From: Membranihabitans marinus
GTDB taxonomy: Bacteria; Bacteroidota; Bacteroidia; Chitinophagales; Saprospiraceae
Assembly: GCF_021729155.1 (NCBI RefSeq)
Contig: NZ_JAJQYA010000019.1
Coordinates: 1 to 64,000, forward strand
Length of the DNA: 64,000 nucleotides
Direction of reading: 5' to 3'
Positions 10,257 through 19,693 of the stretch are shown here, one piece after another. The notes under the pieces were generated by a model. It was given only the letters and a program-made list of their open reading frames with translations. It was not told the DNA's origin and did not search any database. Every line of letters starts with the position of its first letter. Within the stretch, counting starts at the first letter, position 1. A program made the translations under genes and the position numbers.

Positions 10257-10534
10257 ATTCAATTTAAGCGAGTTAGCTAAATTTCGAAAATGGATATGGT
10301 GTTAACGACACCCAATTTAGGTGCCCGTAATGCCTTTTAGAATTCATTTCATATTAGATCTTTTGATATTGGGGGAATTAATTGAATTTGTATATAAATT
10401 AAATAAGCCCAGGTTATTAATTATTTAATTAAATCCAATTTTTTTCTTTATTTTCACGACTTCCATCATTTCATATTACGACTAACCCCTTATTTAGTAT
10501 TGAATGGAAAAGGAATATAGGGTTAAGAATAAAT

Positions 10535-11989
10535 ATGAAAAAAATCCAAATAAATCAAAATACATGGATTGGCCTTTTTTGGGTAGGGCTGAATTTTGTG
10601 TCTAAAGTGTTGTTTTTATCTAAGCAAAATGTTGTAGGTGATGAGGCTTTCTCAATCTTTTATGCACAGATGTCAATACCACATCTTTTTGGAGAGTTGG
10701 TAAAAGGGAATAATCCACCTTTATATGAAATAATTCTACATGGGTGGACCTTTGTATTTGGGATTTCACCCATGTCTGTTCGATTTTTGTCTTGTGTTTT
10801 TGCCTCGATCACAGTTTATATCATCTATCAGATTGGGGTCCAGTTTTTTAGCAAAAGGATTGGATTGCTTGCTGCTGGATTTTATACGTTATCCAATTTC
10901 TTTATTTTCTTTTCACATGAAGCTAGGGTGTATGCACTTTTTGCATTACTGACTACTTGGTCTTTTTTATTGTTCTTCAAATTAGGAGATGGCCAAAAGA
11001 ATTACCGTCGTATTTTTTTACTGGCTTTGGTAAATTCGTTATTGTTATACTCGCATTACTTTGGTACTGTCGTCATTTTTATCCAAGGATTGGCATTTAT
11101 ATTGATTAGAGGGTATCGGATTTTATTTTTAAAATCATATTTATGGTCTTATTTGATAACAGCTGGATTTTATTTGCCTTATGCTGGTTACTTTTTGAAT
11201 AGGTTAAATTCTGTACACCAAGATGGTACTTGGCTAAAACCTCCGAATGGGTTAGAGCCGATTTATGCCCTCGTTGTCAAGATGAGTAATGCACCAGTTA
11301 TAGCTGTATTTTTTCTATTGATATTGGTGATAGCATTAATCAAGACCATCAGATCGAAAAGACTCGAATCTATTTCGAAAGAACAATATGTCATTTTTAT
11401 TTGGTTTCCAGTTTCCGTCTTATTGGTGTTTTTATTTTCTTTTGTAATGCCTTTGTTTTTAAATCGTTACCTTTTGTATTCGGGCATTGGTTTCTATTTT
11501 CTATTGGCTTTTTCGATTGAAATATGGAGGGAAAGAAGTTATTTAAGGTCAATATTGACTTTTTTATGTCTTGGTGGAATGTTGTTTACTATTGATCTGA
11601 ATCCCAGCAATCACCGCGAGGTAAAATCAATGGTGAGTTATGTAAAAGAGCTCAATAAGGAATCCAATAATATAGTGTTTATGTGCCCAGATTATTTGCA
11701 TTTATCCTATGTATATCACCATTCTCGAGATTGGTTTAATCGCGCTGAGGATTTTCAGAATGATGAAGCCTTTAAGGAGGTTTTGAGAGAAGAGAATATT
11801 TTTCCCATTTCTTCTAGTAAAGGATTGGATTTTAACAAAATTAAGACCTTTGATAAGGTTATTTATATCGATGCTGCAGCCAATTTTTCGTATCCCAACA
11901 ATGCTATTCTACCTACCTTAGAAGATTCATTGAAATTAATTGGCAAGAATCATTTTGAGACTTTATTTGATGTTTATGTATTTGAATAA
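10535..11989 (+). CDS. Membrane glycosyltransferase, ArnT/PMT-like (GT39/GT83-type fold)
   Basis: This 484-residue integral membrane protein has about 11 hydrophobic segments. The N-terminal periplasmic loop carries the acidic GDEAFS motif, where PMT/ArnT-type GT-C enzymes have their catalytic Asp/Glu, and then NNPPLYE, the usual NxPxLY-type motif of PMT_2 proteins. Such enzymes transfer a sugar from a polyprenyl-phosphate donor to lipid or protein on the outer face of the inner membrane. Donor and acceptor cannot be told from the sequence. The gene stands alone after a terminator and has an AT-rich leader without a Shine-Dalgarno sequence, as usual for Bacteroidota. Confidence 0.8.
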   Translation: MKKIQINQNTWIGLFWVGLNFVSKVLFLSKQNVVGDEAFSIFYAQMSIPHLFGELVKGNNPPLYEIILHGWTFVFGISPMSVRFLSCVFASITVYIIYQIGVQFFSKRIGLLAAGFYTLSNFFIFFSHEARVYALFALLTTWSFLLFFKLGDGQKNYRRIFLLALVNSLLLYSHYFGTVVIFIQGLAFILIRGYRILFLKSYLWSYLITAGFYLPYAGYFLNRLNSVHQDGTWLKPPNGLEPIYALVVKMSNAPVIAVFFLLILVIALIKTIRSKRLESISKEQYVIFIWFPVSVLLVFLFSFVMPLFLNRYLLYSGIGFYFLLAFSIEIWRERSYLRSILTFLCLGGMLFTIDLNPSNHREVKSMVSYVKELNKESNNIVFMCPDYLHLSYVYHHSRDWFNRAEDFQNDEAFKEVLREENIFPISSSKGLDFNKIKTFDKVIYIDAAANFSYPNNAILPTLEDSLKLIGKNHFETLFDVYVFE

Positions 11990-12104
11990 TACGATTTTTG
12001 GAAATTATGCTCAATAATGTGATTTTATTATCTTAAAGTATAGGCAATTGTAAACTTTCTGGTTTTCAACTGGTTGAAATGTAGAATCAATTGAAATTTA
12101 TACC

Positions 12105-12911
12105 ATGTTAGATTATAATCAAATGGATAAATCCATTCACCAACTGAGTCAAATTATTGCGAAAGCCAATAGAAGTTATGTGCCCAAAGAGGCCGATGAT
12201 GGACACACTAATTTTTATTATGATCCCTTATCTAACCGAATTTTGGGACGCTGGATAAAAGTGGGAAATCAAAGTGTGTTATTGGCTTTGGATTTAAATA
12301 GATTCGAATTTCAGTGGTTGAATAACTCATTACACCTATTATCGAGAATATCGATTGATGGTAAAACCAGCGAAGAGGTTGAATCTGAAATTGCTCAAAC
12401 TTTACCTAAAATAGGTTTAGGAGTTGTAGGGGTGAATAAGGTAGGTTTTAGAGATGCATTGCATTTTGAGATTCCCAAATACTCATTCACAGAAAGACCT
12501 TACAGTGAATTTCCACCAACTAGTGTAAAATTATGGAGTGATTATCGCAAATACGCCAATGAAGTATGTTTCTCAGTTTTGGGATATTTGCAGGCCAAAT
12601 CTGAGGTGAGAATATGGCCTCATCATTTCGACACCGGAATATATGCCGATTACAATGAGGATATGAATTTGGGTTTTGGTTGGGCAATGGCGGATACTAT
12701 TGTAGATCAACCTTATTTTTATTTTGCGGCTTATGAAAAAGGTAATCACAGTATTTATTCAGAAACACTTCCCAGATTGACTTATGGTGAGTGGAAGGTT
12801 TCTACCAGTTGGAAAGGGGGAGTATTGCCTATGGATTTTATAGAATTATTGTCCAAAAACAAAGTAATAACTTTTGTTCGTGAAGTGGCCAATGTTTATT
12901 TGAGAGCTTAG
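12105..12911 (+). CDS. Conserved hypothetical protein with a WPHHFDTG motif (DUF5996-like)
   Basis: This 268-residue protein appears soluble, with no signal peptide or membrane segment. The C-terminal half has IWPHHFDTGIY followed by GFGWAMAD and QPYFYF. A His-His-Phe-Asp motif of this kind is what I recall of the DUF5996 family, but I could not search for it. The function is unknown. It sits alone between a glycosyltransferase and a lipoprotein gene, with 115 bp upstream and 173 bp downstream, so no operon context helps. Confidence 0.65.
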   Translation: MLDYNQMDKSIHQLSQIIAKANRSYVPKEADDGHTNFYYDPLSNRILGRWIKVGNQSVLLALDLNRFEFQWLNNSLHLLSRISIDGKTSEEVESEIAQTLPKIGLGVVGVNKVGFRDALHFEIPKYSFTERPYSEFPPTSVKLWSDYRKYANEVCFSVLGYLQAKSEVRIWPHHFDTGIYADYNEDMNLGFGWAMADTIVDQPYFYFAAYEKGNHSIYSETLPRLTYGEWKVSTSWKGGVLPMDFIELLSKNKVITFVREVANVYLRA

Positions 12912-13084
12912 GTAGAATTGATTAAATTAAAATTATTGCTGGTTTATTTATAATAATATTCATTTCTTTATTGAATGATATGCCTCAGTTTATTGAGATT
13001 GTATGTCATGATTAATATTTTCAATTAATATTTATTTTGCGTAATGTAATTCTTAACCAAGATTAAAATTTATCAAATATTGCT

Positions 13085-14404
13085 ATGAAGGGATTGTTGG
13101 CATTATTAATTTTATTGATGAGTTGTAGCTCTGTCACCGAGGGAGAAAATGAATTGATTCAGTCAATCCCTGAAAATATAAGTTATAAAGTTCGGATATT
13201 GGCTGAAGGCAATAGTTGGGTTGTGGGTGGAGAAGAAATGGATGTTGATTTAATATCCGACCAAGGTATAGGTCAATGGCTAGATAAAGAAACTGTTATC
13301 CGCAATTATTTTAAGATAAATAAAACTGGAAAGATTGATTTGGGGATAAGGGCTAGAAATCAATCTGGTGAATCAACCATCTTGGTGAGGATGGGAGATG
13401 TAGAGAAAAAGTTGAAAACAGAGAATGTCGATTTTAAGGATTTGTATGTTGGCGAATTTGAGATTGTGGAAGTGGGTTATATTTATGTTGAAATTCAGGG
13501 AGATGACAAGTCTGGGACTGAGTTTGGCGAAATTGAAGCGTTTTTACTGGGAGGAGAGATAGAGGTTGACGATATCGTCTATGTAAAGGATGATTTTTAC
13601 TGGGGACGGCGTGGTCCTTCAGTCCATTTAACTTATGAATTGCCCGATGAAAAAGATGTGGAATGGATGTATTCCGAGATTGAAGTAGAAGAAGGTCAAG
13701 ATGTTTTGGGTTCATATTTTATGGCCAATGGATTTGCAGAGGGTTATTTTGGTATGCAGGTGAATTCACCCTCGGAGCGCAGGATTTTATTTTCGGTTTG
13801 GAGTCCATACAATACACAAAATCCCAACGATATACCAGAAGAATATAAAATACAGTTATTGGCCAAGGGACAAGATGTGTATACTGGGGAGTTTGGCAAT
13901 GAGGGATCCGGTGGGCAGAGTTATTGGAAGTATAATTGGAAGGCAGGCTATACTTATCGGTTTTTGCTTAGAGGTAGACCAGTAGGGAATAACAGTACGG
14001 AATATTCTGCCTTTTTTTATGCACCGGAAATAGGAGAATGGAAATTGATTGCAGTATTTCAACGTCCATTTACCAATACTTACTTATCTAGATGCTATTC
14101 CTTTTTAGAAAATTTTATTACTAAAACAGGGTATATAGCGAGGCAGGCAAAGTATAAAAATCAATGGGTATTCGATAGTCAATCTCAAGCATATGAATTG
14201 ACAAAGGCTAAATTTACCGCTGATGCGACAGCTCGAAAGGGCTCTAGATTAGACTATGATGGAGGGGTCTTAGGGGACGACTTTTTTATGAAAAACGATG
14301 GGTTTTTCAATGCCGAAACCCCGATCGATAGTTGGCATGAAAGAAGGGCTAATAACGTTGAGCCGACTTTGGATTTTGATGTGATAGAAAAACTAATTCC
14401 CTAG
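13085..14404 (+). CDS. Lipoprotein with DUF5077-like and DUF3472-like domains
   Basis: Of 439 residues, the N-terminus is a lipoprotein signal (hydrophobic stretch, then LLMSCSS with Cys at 14), so it is probably anchored in the outer membrane facing the periplasm or surface. Residues about 30-140 form a beta-rich domain (DUF5077-like, carbohydrate-binding-module-like). Residues about 165-400 match my memory of DUF3472 (YWGRRGPSVHL, FGMQVNSPSERRILFSVWSP, FLENF, DGFF). These domains are common in Bacteroidota glycan-degradation loci, but no activity is established from sequence alone. It ends about 110 bp before the first GTATAC palindrome of the next locus. Confidence 0.75.
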   Translation: MKGLLALLILLMSCSSVTEGENELIQSIPENISYKVRILAEGNSWVVGGEEMDVDLISDQGIGQWLDKETVIRNYFKINKTGKIDLGIRARNQSGESTILVRMGDVEKKLKTENVDFKDLYVGEFEIVEVGYIYVEIQGDDKSGTEFGEIEAFLLGGEIEVDDIVYVKDDFYWGRRGPSVHLTYELPDEKDVEWMYSEIEVEEGQDVLGSYFMANGFAEGYFGMQVNSPSERRILFSVWSPYNTQNPNDIPEEYKIQLLAKGQDVYTGEFGNEGSGGQSYWKYNWKAGYTYRFLLRGRPVGNNSTEYSAFFYAPEIGEWKLIAVFQRPFTNTYLSRCYSFLENFITKTGYIARQAKYKNQWVFDSQSQAYELTKAKFTADATARKGSRLDYDGGVLGDDFFMKNDGFFNAETPIDSWHERRANNVEPTLDFDVIEKLIP

Positions 14405-14516
14405 GCTGACCTTTAGGGTTTAATCAGTGGTTTCTGTATTTTGTATAACTAGGTGATGATATTGTAATTCAGCTCTACCGAACTCATATAAAGGTAATGC
14501 TAAGGGTGTATTCTAA

Positions 14517-14534
14517 ATTTTTGTATACAAAAAT
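14517..14534. promoter_or_regulatory. Putative GntR/FCD operator, perfect 18-bp palindrome
   Basis: ATTTTTGTATACAAAAAT is a perfect inverted repeat centred on GTATAC. It lies 300 bp upstream of a GntR/FCD gene. FCD-type GntR regulators often bind short palindromes with a GTATAC-like core. A related palindrome overlaps the regulator start and two GTATAC cores precede the SusC gene. Confidence 0.65.
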
Positions 14535-14817
14535 AATGATTTAATTAATCGGTGTATATTGAATGGCTTTGTCGTTGATTTAATCAAAAAGTAAAAAAGA
14601 TAGAATTGGGCTAATGGATTAAGTTGGCGAAAAATATTTTCTGTTGTTGAAGTTTTTAATTGTGTATAAGATTATTGTGTCTCGATTTTTTCATTTATAT
14701 GGTGAGGTGAAAAATGTTTTATGTATTGGTGGAGGCTGGGTTATTCAAAAAAGTGGGTTTTTGTAGTAAGAATTAAATATTTATCTTTGCTAGGTATTAT
14801 TACTCCCTATTCATAAT

Positions 14818-14831
14818 TTATGTATACATAA
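14818..14831. promoter_or_regulatory. Putative autoregulatory operator overlapping the gntR start codon
   Basis: TTATGTATACATAA is a perfect palindrome whose last base is the A of the ATG at 14831. Binding here would block transcription or initiation of the regulator's own gene. The core is the same GTATAC as at 14523-14528 and 16389-16417. Confidence 0.65.
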
Positions 14832-15469
14832 TGAAGCCAAACTCACTGTCTCATAAGGTCTATTTAGAGCTTAGAAAAAAAATATTATCCAATCAATTGG
14901 TTTCAGGAATGCGACTCAAGGAAGATGAATGGGCACAAAAGATGGAAGTCAGTCGGACGGCTATAAGGGAGGCTTTGACTCGGTTGTTGGGTGAAGGATT
15001 GGTGGTTTTTGGGGACAAGGGAGGATATTTTATTAAGTCGATGACGGTAGAGGATGTTGAGGAAATACGGGAATTGAGAGAAATCTTAGAGACTGGAGCA
15101 CTTCGATTGGCTATAGAGCGGATTACAGATGAGGAATTACAAGAATTGGAATCTATTTGCGATGATTTTACCTCTATGGTGGAGAGAGGATATTTAGGTG
15201 GAGCATGTGAAGCCGATGTTAAATTTCACGAGTCTATAATTATGTATTCAGGTAATGCGAAGTTGCAGTATATCTATGAGCATAGCAATATACCTTTGTT
15301 TCACATGAAGTTGGGACAGACTATGAGTCATATGGATGATTATGAATTGACTGACCAAGAGCATAGAGAGCTTTTGGCCGCCATTAAATCAAAGGACTTT
15401 GCACAAGCAGAGAAAACACTGCATAAACATCTGATTAGAGGTCAATTGACGGCCTTGGATCTTTTGTAG
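14831..15469 (+). CDS. GntR-family transcriptional regulator, FCD subfamily
   Basis: At 212 residues it has the usual length. Residues 5-70 form the winged helix (VYLELRKKIL, then VSRTAIREALTRLLGEGLV). Residues about 75-205 form the FCD ligand-binding domain, with D129, H133, H178 and H200 in the positions of the typical metal-binding Asp-His-His-His set. FCD regulators usually sense sugar acids or other small carboxylates and repress. Its start overlaps a GTATAC palindrome, and similar sites occur before the SusC gene 1 kb downstream, so it probably controls itself and the 16.5-33.8 kb catabolic locus (inference). The locus encodes a galactonate-dehydratase-like enzyme, which fits a sugar-acid effector. 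Confidence 0.9.
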   Translation: MKPNSLSHKVYLELRKKILSNQLVSGMRLKEDEWAQKMEVSRTAIREALTRLLGEGLVVFGDKGGYFIKSMTVEDVEEIRELREILETGALRLAIERITDEELQELESICDDFTSMVERGYLGGACEADVKFHESIIMYSGNAKLQYIYEHSNIPLFHMKLGQTMSHMDDYELTDQEHRELLAAIKSKDFAQAEKTLHKHLIRGQLTALDLL

Positions 15470-15720
15470 GATGTATTTCATTTAAAACCAATTGTTTAGA
15501 TGTAGACATTACGTCTTTCTACATTCAAAAATTATTGAAAGATCACACCACAGCGATTCCTTACCTACATAGGGAGCAATCACGCCGCGGCTCGGTGGCA
15601 ATCTGCTGCTGAATTGCAGGGCAATCAAGTCTGGGCAGGGTGGTCTCGCTTCCATTATCACTATTTTAATATTAGGGCAATTAGTAGTTTATACCTGTCA
15701 ATTTAAATGCAGTCTCATCG

Positions 15721-15948
15721 CAGCACAGTGGCTGACCCACCCGGAACGCGGAGGTTCCGGTTCCCTCGCCAAAGGTCGATTTACGACCTTTGATCCTTCG
15801 GATTTTGCTCGGTCACACCCGGAGCACAGTGGCTAAAATCCTATCGATTAACGGGGCAGTCACGCCTCGGCACAGTGGCCTCGGTTCCTTCGCCAAATGC
15901 CGATTTACGGCATTTGGTTGTCCTTCGGACAACTATGCTCAGTCATCC
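15721..15948 (+). repeat. Two multi-hairpin modules
   Basis: Module 1: CCGGAAC 15741-15747, loop GCGGAG, GTTCCGG 15754-15760 (A); linker TTCCCTCGCC; AAAGGTCG 15771-15778, loop ATTTA, CGACCTTT 15784-15791 (B); ATCC 15793-15796, loop TTC, GGAT 15800-15803 (C); linker TTTGCTCGGTCA. Module 2: no clean A stem; linker TTCCTTCGCC; CCAAATGCCG from 15893, loop ATTTA, CGGCATTTGG to 15917 (B); GTTGTCC 15917-15923, loop TTC, GGACAAC 15927-15933 (C); linker ATGCTCAGTCATCC. Loops and linkers match between modules while the paired arms differ. Confidence 0.85.
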
Positions 15949-15990
15949 TGAAGGGATGATATATCTTAGCCGTGGGTTGAAAACCCACGG
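15943..15990. repeat. REP-like double hairpin
   Basis: TCATCC/GGATGA (15943-15948 with 15954-15959) is followed by a perfect 9-bp hairpin, CCGTGGGTT (15970-15978), loop GAA, AACCCACGG (15982-15990). This resembles repetitive extragenic palindromes mobilised by Y1/RAYT transposases. No such transposase is in this window, and I see only one copy here. Confidence 0.5.
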
Positions 15991-16385
15991 TTAAGTGGTA
16001 GTCTCAATTTGATTTGGCGGGATTTTTGCCAAGTTGAAATTAATTATTTTTAGATCTACAGATAATATTTCCATGGTTTTCACAATATCTAATTGCAAAA
16101 ATCATGACAAATCCATGTGAATACATCAGTGATTCATTTCAAAGTCATAGATTATCGGATGACGAATTACGTTTCAATCACGCCTCAGCCGGATTCCCTA
16201 TCGAATTACGGGGAAGTCTCATCGCAGCACAGTGACTGCGCCTCCTTAAATACAATATTGGAATTGTATTATTTCATCTGTCTATTATGGTCGCATATTT
16301 GTTTTCTATCGGGATTAAATCAATTTACTTACTAAATAAGGGGGAAAATTCAGTTTGAGAATAAATAAATATTTGTTTCAATTTT

Positions 16386-16421
16386 GAAGTATACAAAATA
16401 AAGTTATATTTGTATACATAA
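16386..16421. promoter_or_regulatory. Two putative GntR operator sites upstream of SusC
   Basis: Two GTATAC cores are seen: one at 16389-16394 (AAGTATACAAAA context) and one at 16412-16417 (ATTTGTATACATAAA context). Their starts are 23 bp apart, roughly two helical turns, and they lie 95-120 bp before the SusC start. They share the core of the palindromes at 14517 and 14818, so they probably link the GntR regulator to the SusCD operon. Confidence 0.6.
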
Positions 16422-16510
16422 AATAGGCTTGGAGATTCCTTGTAAGGTGTTGTATGGCTTATTGTATGAGTCGATATTCATTTATTTATAACTTAATTTT
16501 GAAATCCATT

Positions 16511-19500
16511 ATGAAAAAAAGTAGACAAATGTATACCAGAACTTGTAATCTGGTCCTTCTTATTTTCTTTATTGGTCTATGTGGCATGGCCCATGGCCAA
16601 AGTGCATATACACTATCGGGAGTGGTTTCAGATAGTATCGGCCAGGTCACCCTGCCCGGGGTAAATATTTTGATCAAGAGTACTGGTCAGGGAACGATCT
16701 CTGACGAAAACGGTGGCTTTAGTTTGCAAGTGGCACCTGACGATGTGATTGTTTTTTCCTATATAGGATATAAAACGAGAGAAATTCCCGTAGCTGGTAG
16801 AAGTCAATTGAATTTGCTGATGTCGACGGATGCTCAAGCTTTGGACGAATTGGTGGTAACTGGATATTCGGTTGAGCGTAAAAAAGATATTACAGGATCT
16901 GTGTCGGTAGTTGATATGGAGGCGGCAAAGTCACTGCCTACAGGGTCTACAATGCAGGCATTGCAAGGGCAAGCTTCAGGAGTAACCATTGTTAGTTCGG
17001 GAGCACCTGGGAGTAGTGGGAATATTTTTATTAGGGGTATTTCTTCCTTTGGTAGTACATCTCCATTGATTTTGGTTGATGGTGTAGAAGGTAGTCTTAA
17101 TAATATTAATCCAAACGATATAGCCTCTGTTCAGATATTGAAGGATGCTGGAGCGGCCTCTATATATGGGGTCAGAGGAGCGAATGGTGTTGTCATTGTA
17201 ACCACTAAAAAAGGAGAGTCGGGTGCACCAGTCATTAGTTATAATGCGTATGTGGGTATTCAAACTCCTCTACCAGGGAATCCGTTTAATATTCTAATGG
17301 ACACAGATGAATTTGCTCGGCTATCATTAATTGCCGACTCAGAAAATCCTTTATTTAAAAATGGGATACCAGACTACATGTATTCTAGTCCTAATGGTTC
17401 AGGTATCGGATGGGAAGGGGACGCAGTGGTAGATCCTTCAAATTATAATTTGGATCTCGAAAATTCAGGTAATAATTACTTGATTCAAAAAACCAATAAA
17501 GAAGGTACAGATTGGTTTCATGAATATTTCCGCCCAGCTTTGCGTACAGATCACAACCTTTCGGTTAGTGGGGGTACAGAAAAAGCTAAATATTATGTGG
17601 CTATGGGGTATTTAGACGAACAAGGGACAGTCTTAGAAACCTATCTTAAAAGGTATTCAGGAAGAGTTAATACATCGTTTCAGGTAGGTAATCATATTAC
17701 TATTGGCCAAAATCTAAATATGTATTATCGCCAGAATCCTGGGGTGTCGACCAGTAGTCAGTTTGCTGGGATAGCTACCTTGGCTAGGATGATGCCTATT
17801 ATCCCTATACATGACATTATGGGCAATTATGCAGGAACAAGAAATGGTACCAATGTGGGGACCAATTCAAATCCAGTGGCTGATCAAGAAAGATCTGCCA
17901 TCAATAATGGAAATTCTTGGAATGCAGAAGGGAATATATTTTTAGAGGTGGTTTTCTTGAAAGATTTTGTAGCTAGAACAAGTTTTGGAGGAGGATTGAC
18001 TAATAATTATAATACTTCATTTAGTTATACACCGTATGAGCGAGCTGAAGGTTTTCAAAATCCCAATTCTTACGGTGAAAGTGCTTCTTTTTCGAGAAGG
18101 TTAACGTGGACCAATACCCTGAAATACCATAAATCATTTAATAAGCATACCGTTTCTGCTTTGATAGGAAGCGAGGCAATTGAGTCTTTTTCAAGATCTC
18201 TTTCAGGAAGCCGGCAGAATTATTTCACCACAAATCCTGACTACTTATTGTTGTCAACGGGAACTTCCAACATCGCAAACGGAAGTGGGGCTGGTGAAGA
18301 GGCTTTATCATCCTTGTTTTCTAAGGTAGATTATATTTTTAATGATAAGTATTTGATAGGGGCAACGGTAAGACGGGATGGTTCATCCAGATTTGGACCC
18401 GAAAGTAGATATGGAGTTTTTTCTTCGGTATCACTTGGATGGAGATTGTCGGAAGAAGCCTTTATGCGTAATATTAACTGGTTGAATGACCTTAAAGTAC
18501 GGGGAAGTCATGGTGTGATGGGATCTCAGAACAATGTGAGTTCGATAAATCAGTTTGATTTGTACGGAGGCTCATTGGGTAATGCTTATTATGCTATTAA
18601 TGGGGCTATTAACAGTGCTCAGCAGGGATTTTTTCAAACACGCAGTGGTAACTTGAGAACGAGTTGGGAGAGAAATATTGTGACAAATTTTGGTTTTGAT
18701 GCGTCTATCTTTAATTATGCAATTGATATTTCGGTTGAATATTACCGCAAAGCAATTGATGGGCTATTGTTTAGTCAGGGAATACCAGCAATAGGAGGAG
18801 GTGCTTCTCCAGCAACGATCAATGTAGGAGATATTCAAAATCAAGGTTTAGATCTTAGTATGGGGTACCATGGGAATCGAGGTAAAGACTTTTCTTATTC
18901 GGTTTCTATGAATTTTACGACGTATAAAAACGAAGTAGTCAGTATTCCAGACCCCGGCTATTTTGATGCAGGTAGTCATCAACAATTGGGTACTATCGTT
19001 CGAAATCAAGAAGGTCAACCCGTAAGTACATTTTTTGGGTACAATGTAATTGGATTGTTTCAATCATCGGAAGATATAGAATCATCTCCTGATCAAGATG
19101 GAGCAGCTCCAGGTAGATTTAAATACGAAGATATTAATAATGACGGTCAAATAAATTCTGATGATAGAACTTTTATAGGTAGTCCTAATCCTGACTTTAC
19201 CGTCGGTGTAAATCTAGGAGCTACTTATAAAAACTTTGATATGTCGGCTATTCTATATTCTTCATATGGAAATGAAGCGGTGAATACAATCAGAGTTCAG
19301 ACGGATTTTTTTGGGACCTATGTTGGGGCCAAAAGTGCCATATTATTGGATGCATGGTCTCCTGAAAATACGGATTCAAATATTCCGGTAATTGAGAATC
19401 AAAATAGTTTTAGTACGGCAAGTGTATTCAACTCTTATTTTGTAGAAGATGCTTCTTTTTTGAAATTGAGATCTTTGGTTTTGGGTTATTCTTTTAATAA

Positions 19501-19693
19501 TTCATCCTTACTTCAAAAGATAAAGATGGGGAAATTAAGAATATATCTCCAAGCATCTAATTTATTTACACTCACTAAATATACGGGTTTAGACCCTGAA
19601 ATTGGGGGCAGTACTTCAAATTTTGGAATTGATTGGTCTAACTATCCCAATAATCAGTCCGCTTTCTTATTCGGTGTTAATCTTAATTTTTAA
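16511..19693 (+). CDS. SusC/RagA-family TonB-dependent outer-membrane transporter
   Basis: I chose the ATG at 16511 (MKKSRQMYTRTC) rather than 16454, because a clean signal peptide ending in AHGQS follows directly. The product is about 1060 residues: a carboxypeptidase-regulatory-like beta domain (GVVSDSIGQVTLPGVNI, IGYKTREI); a plug domain with ELVVTGYSVERKKDITGSV, FIRGISSFG and the SusC hallmark IYGVRGANGVVIVTTKKG; then the 22-stranded barrel. There is no STN domain, so no direct sigma/anti-sigma signalling is expected. It imports oligosaccharide-type ligands with the SusD encoded next, overlapping by 1 bp. Upstream GTATAC sites suggest GntR control. Confidence 0.95.
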   Translation: MKKSRQMYTRTCNLVLLIFFIGLCGMAHGQSAYTLSGVVSDSIGQVTLPGVNILIKSTGQGTISDENGGFSLQVAPDDVIVFSYIGYKTREIPVAGRSQLNLLMSTDAQALDELVVTGYSVERKKDITGSVSVVDMEAAKSLPTGSTMQALQGQASGVTIVSSGAPGSSGNIFIRGISSFGSTSPLILVDGVEGSLNNINPNDIASVQILKDAGAASIYGVRGANGVVIVTTKKGESGAPVISYNAYVGIQTPLPGNPFNILMDTDEFARLSLIADSENPLFKNGIPDYMYSSPNGSGIGWEGDAVVDPSNYNLDLENSGNNYLIQKTNKEGTDWFHEYFRPALRTDHNLSVSGGTEKAKYYVAMGYLDEQGTVLETYLKRYSGRVNTSFQVGNHITIGQNLNMYYRQNPGVSTSSQFAGIATLARMMPIIPIHDIMGNYAGTRNGTNVGTNSNPVADQERSAINNGNSWNAEGNIFLEVVFLKDFVARTSFGGGLTNNYNTSFSYTPYERAEGFQNPNSYGESASFSRRLTWTNTLKYHKSFNKHTVSALIGSEAIESFSRSLSGSRQNYFTTNPDYLLLSTGTSNIANGSGAGEEALSSLFSKVDYIFNDKYLIGATVRRDGSSRFGPESRYGVFSSVSLGWRLSEEAFMRNINWLNDLKVRGSHGVMGSQNNVSSINQFDLYGGSLGNAYYAINGAINSAQQGFFQTRSGNLRTSWERNIVTNFGFDASIFNYAIDISVEYYRKAIDGLLFSQGIPAIGGGASPATINVGDIQNQGLDLSMGYHGNRGKDFSYSVSMNFTTYKNEVVSIPDPGYFDAGSHQQLGTIVRNQEGQPVSTFFGYNVIGLFQSSEDIESSPDQDGAAPGRFKYEDINNDGQINSDDRTFIGSPNPDFTVGVNLGATYKNFDMSAILYSSYGNEAVNTIRVQTDFFGTYVGAKSAILLDAWSPENTDSNIPVIENQNSFSTASVFNSYFVEDASFLKLRSLVLGYSFNNSSLLQKIKMGKLRIYLQASNLFTLTKYTGLDPEIGGSTSNFGIDWSNYPNNQSAFLFGVNLNF

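Larger units (their letters stand above)
9904..10534. other. Intergenic region with one inverted hairpin module and a terminator
   Basis: There is no credible gene. It holds an inverted copy of the multi-hairpin module (10051-10150) and a strong rho-independent terminator (10215-10256). The rest is AT-rich leader DNA before the glycosyltransferase at 10535. Confidence 0.7.
15470..16510. other. Long intergenic region: hairpin modules, REP-like hairpin, SusC leader
   Basis: No gene is supported over about 1 kb. It holds degenerate module flank (15570-15650), two hairpin modules (15721-15948), a REP-like double hairpin (15943-15990), another module fragment at 16175-16245 (CGCAG/CTGCG around a CAGTG-type loop), and GTATAC sites near 16390 and 16414. 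Short open frames here, such as 16117-16335, run through repeat sequence and look non-coding. Confidence 0.7.

Noticed and set aside
15500-15524. Terminator after the GntR gene
   Set aside because: ATGTAGA/TCTACAT can pair around an 11-base loop, but the stem is short and no T run follows.
16117-16335. 72-codon open frame before SusC
   Set aside because: It overlaps a module fragment and AT-rich leader and has no domain-like features or start context.
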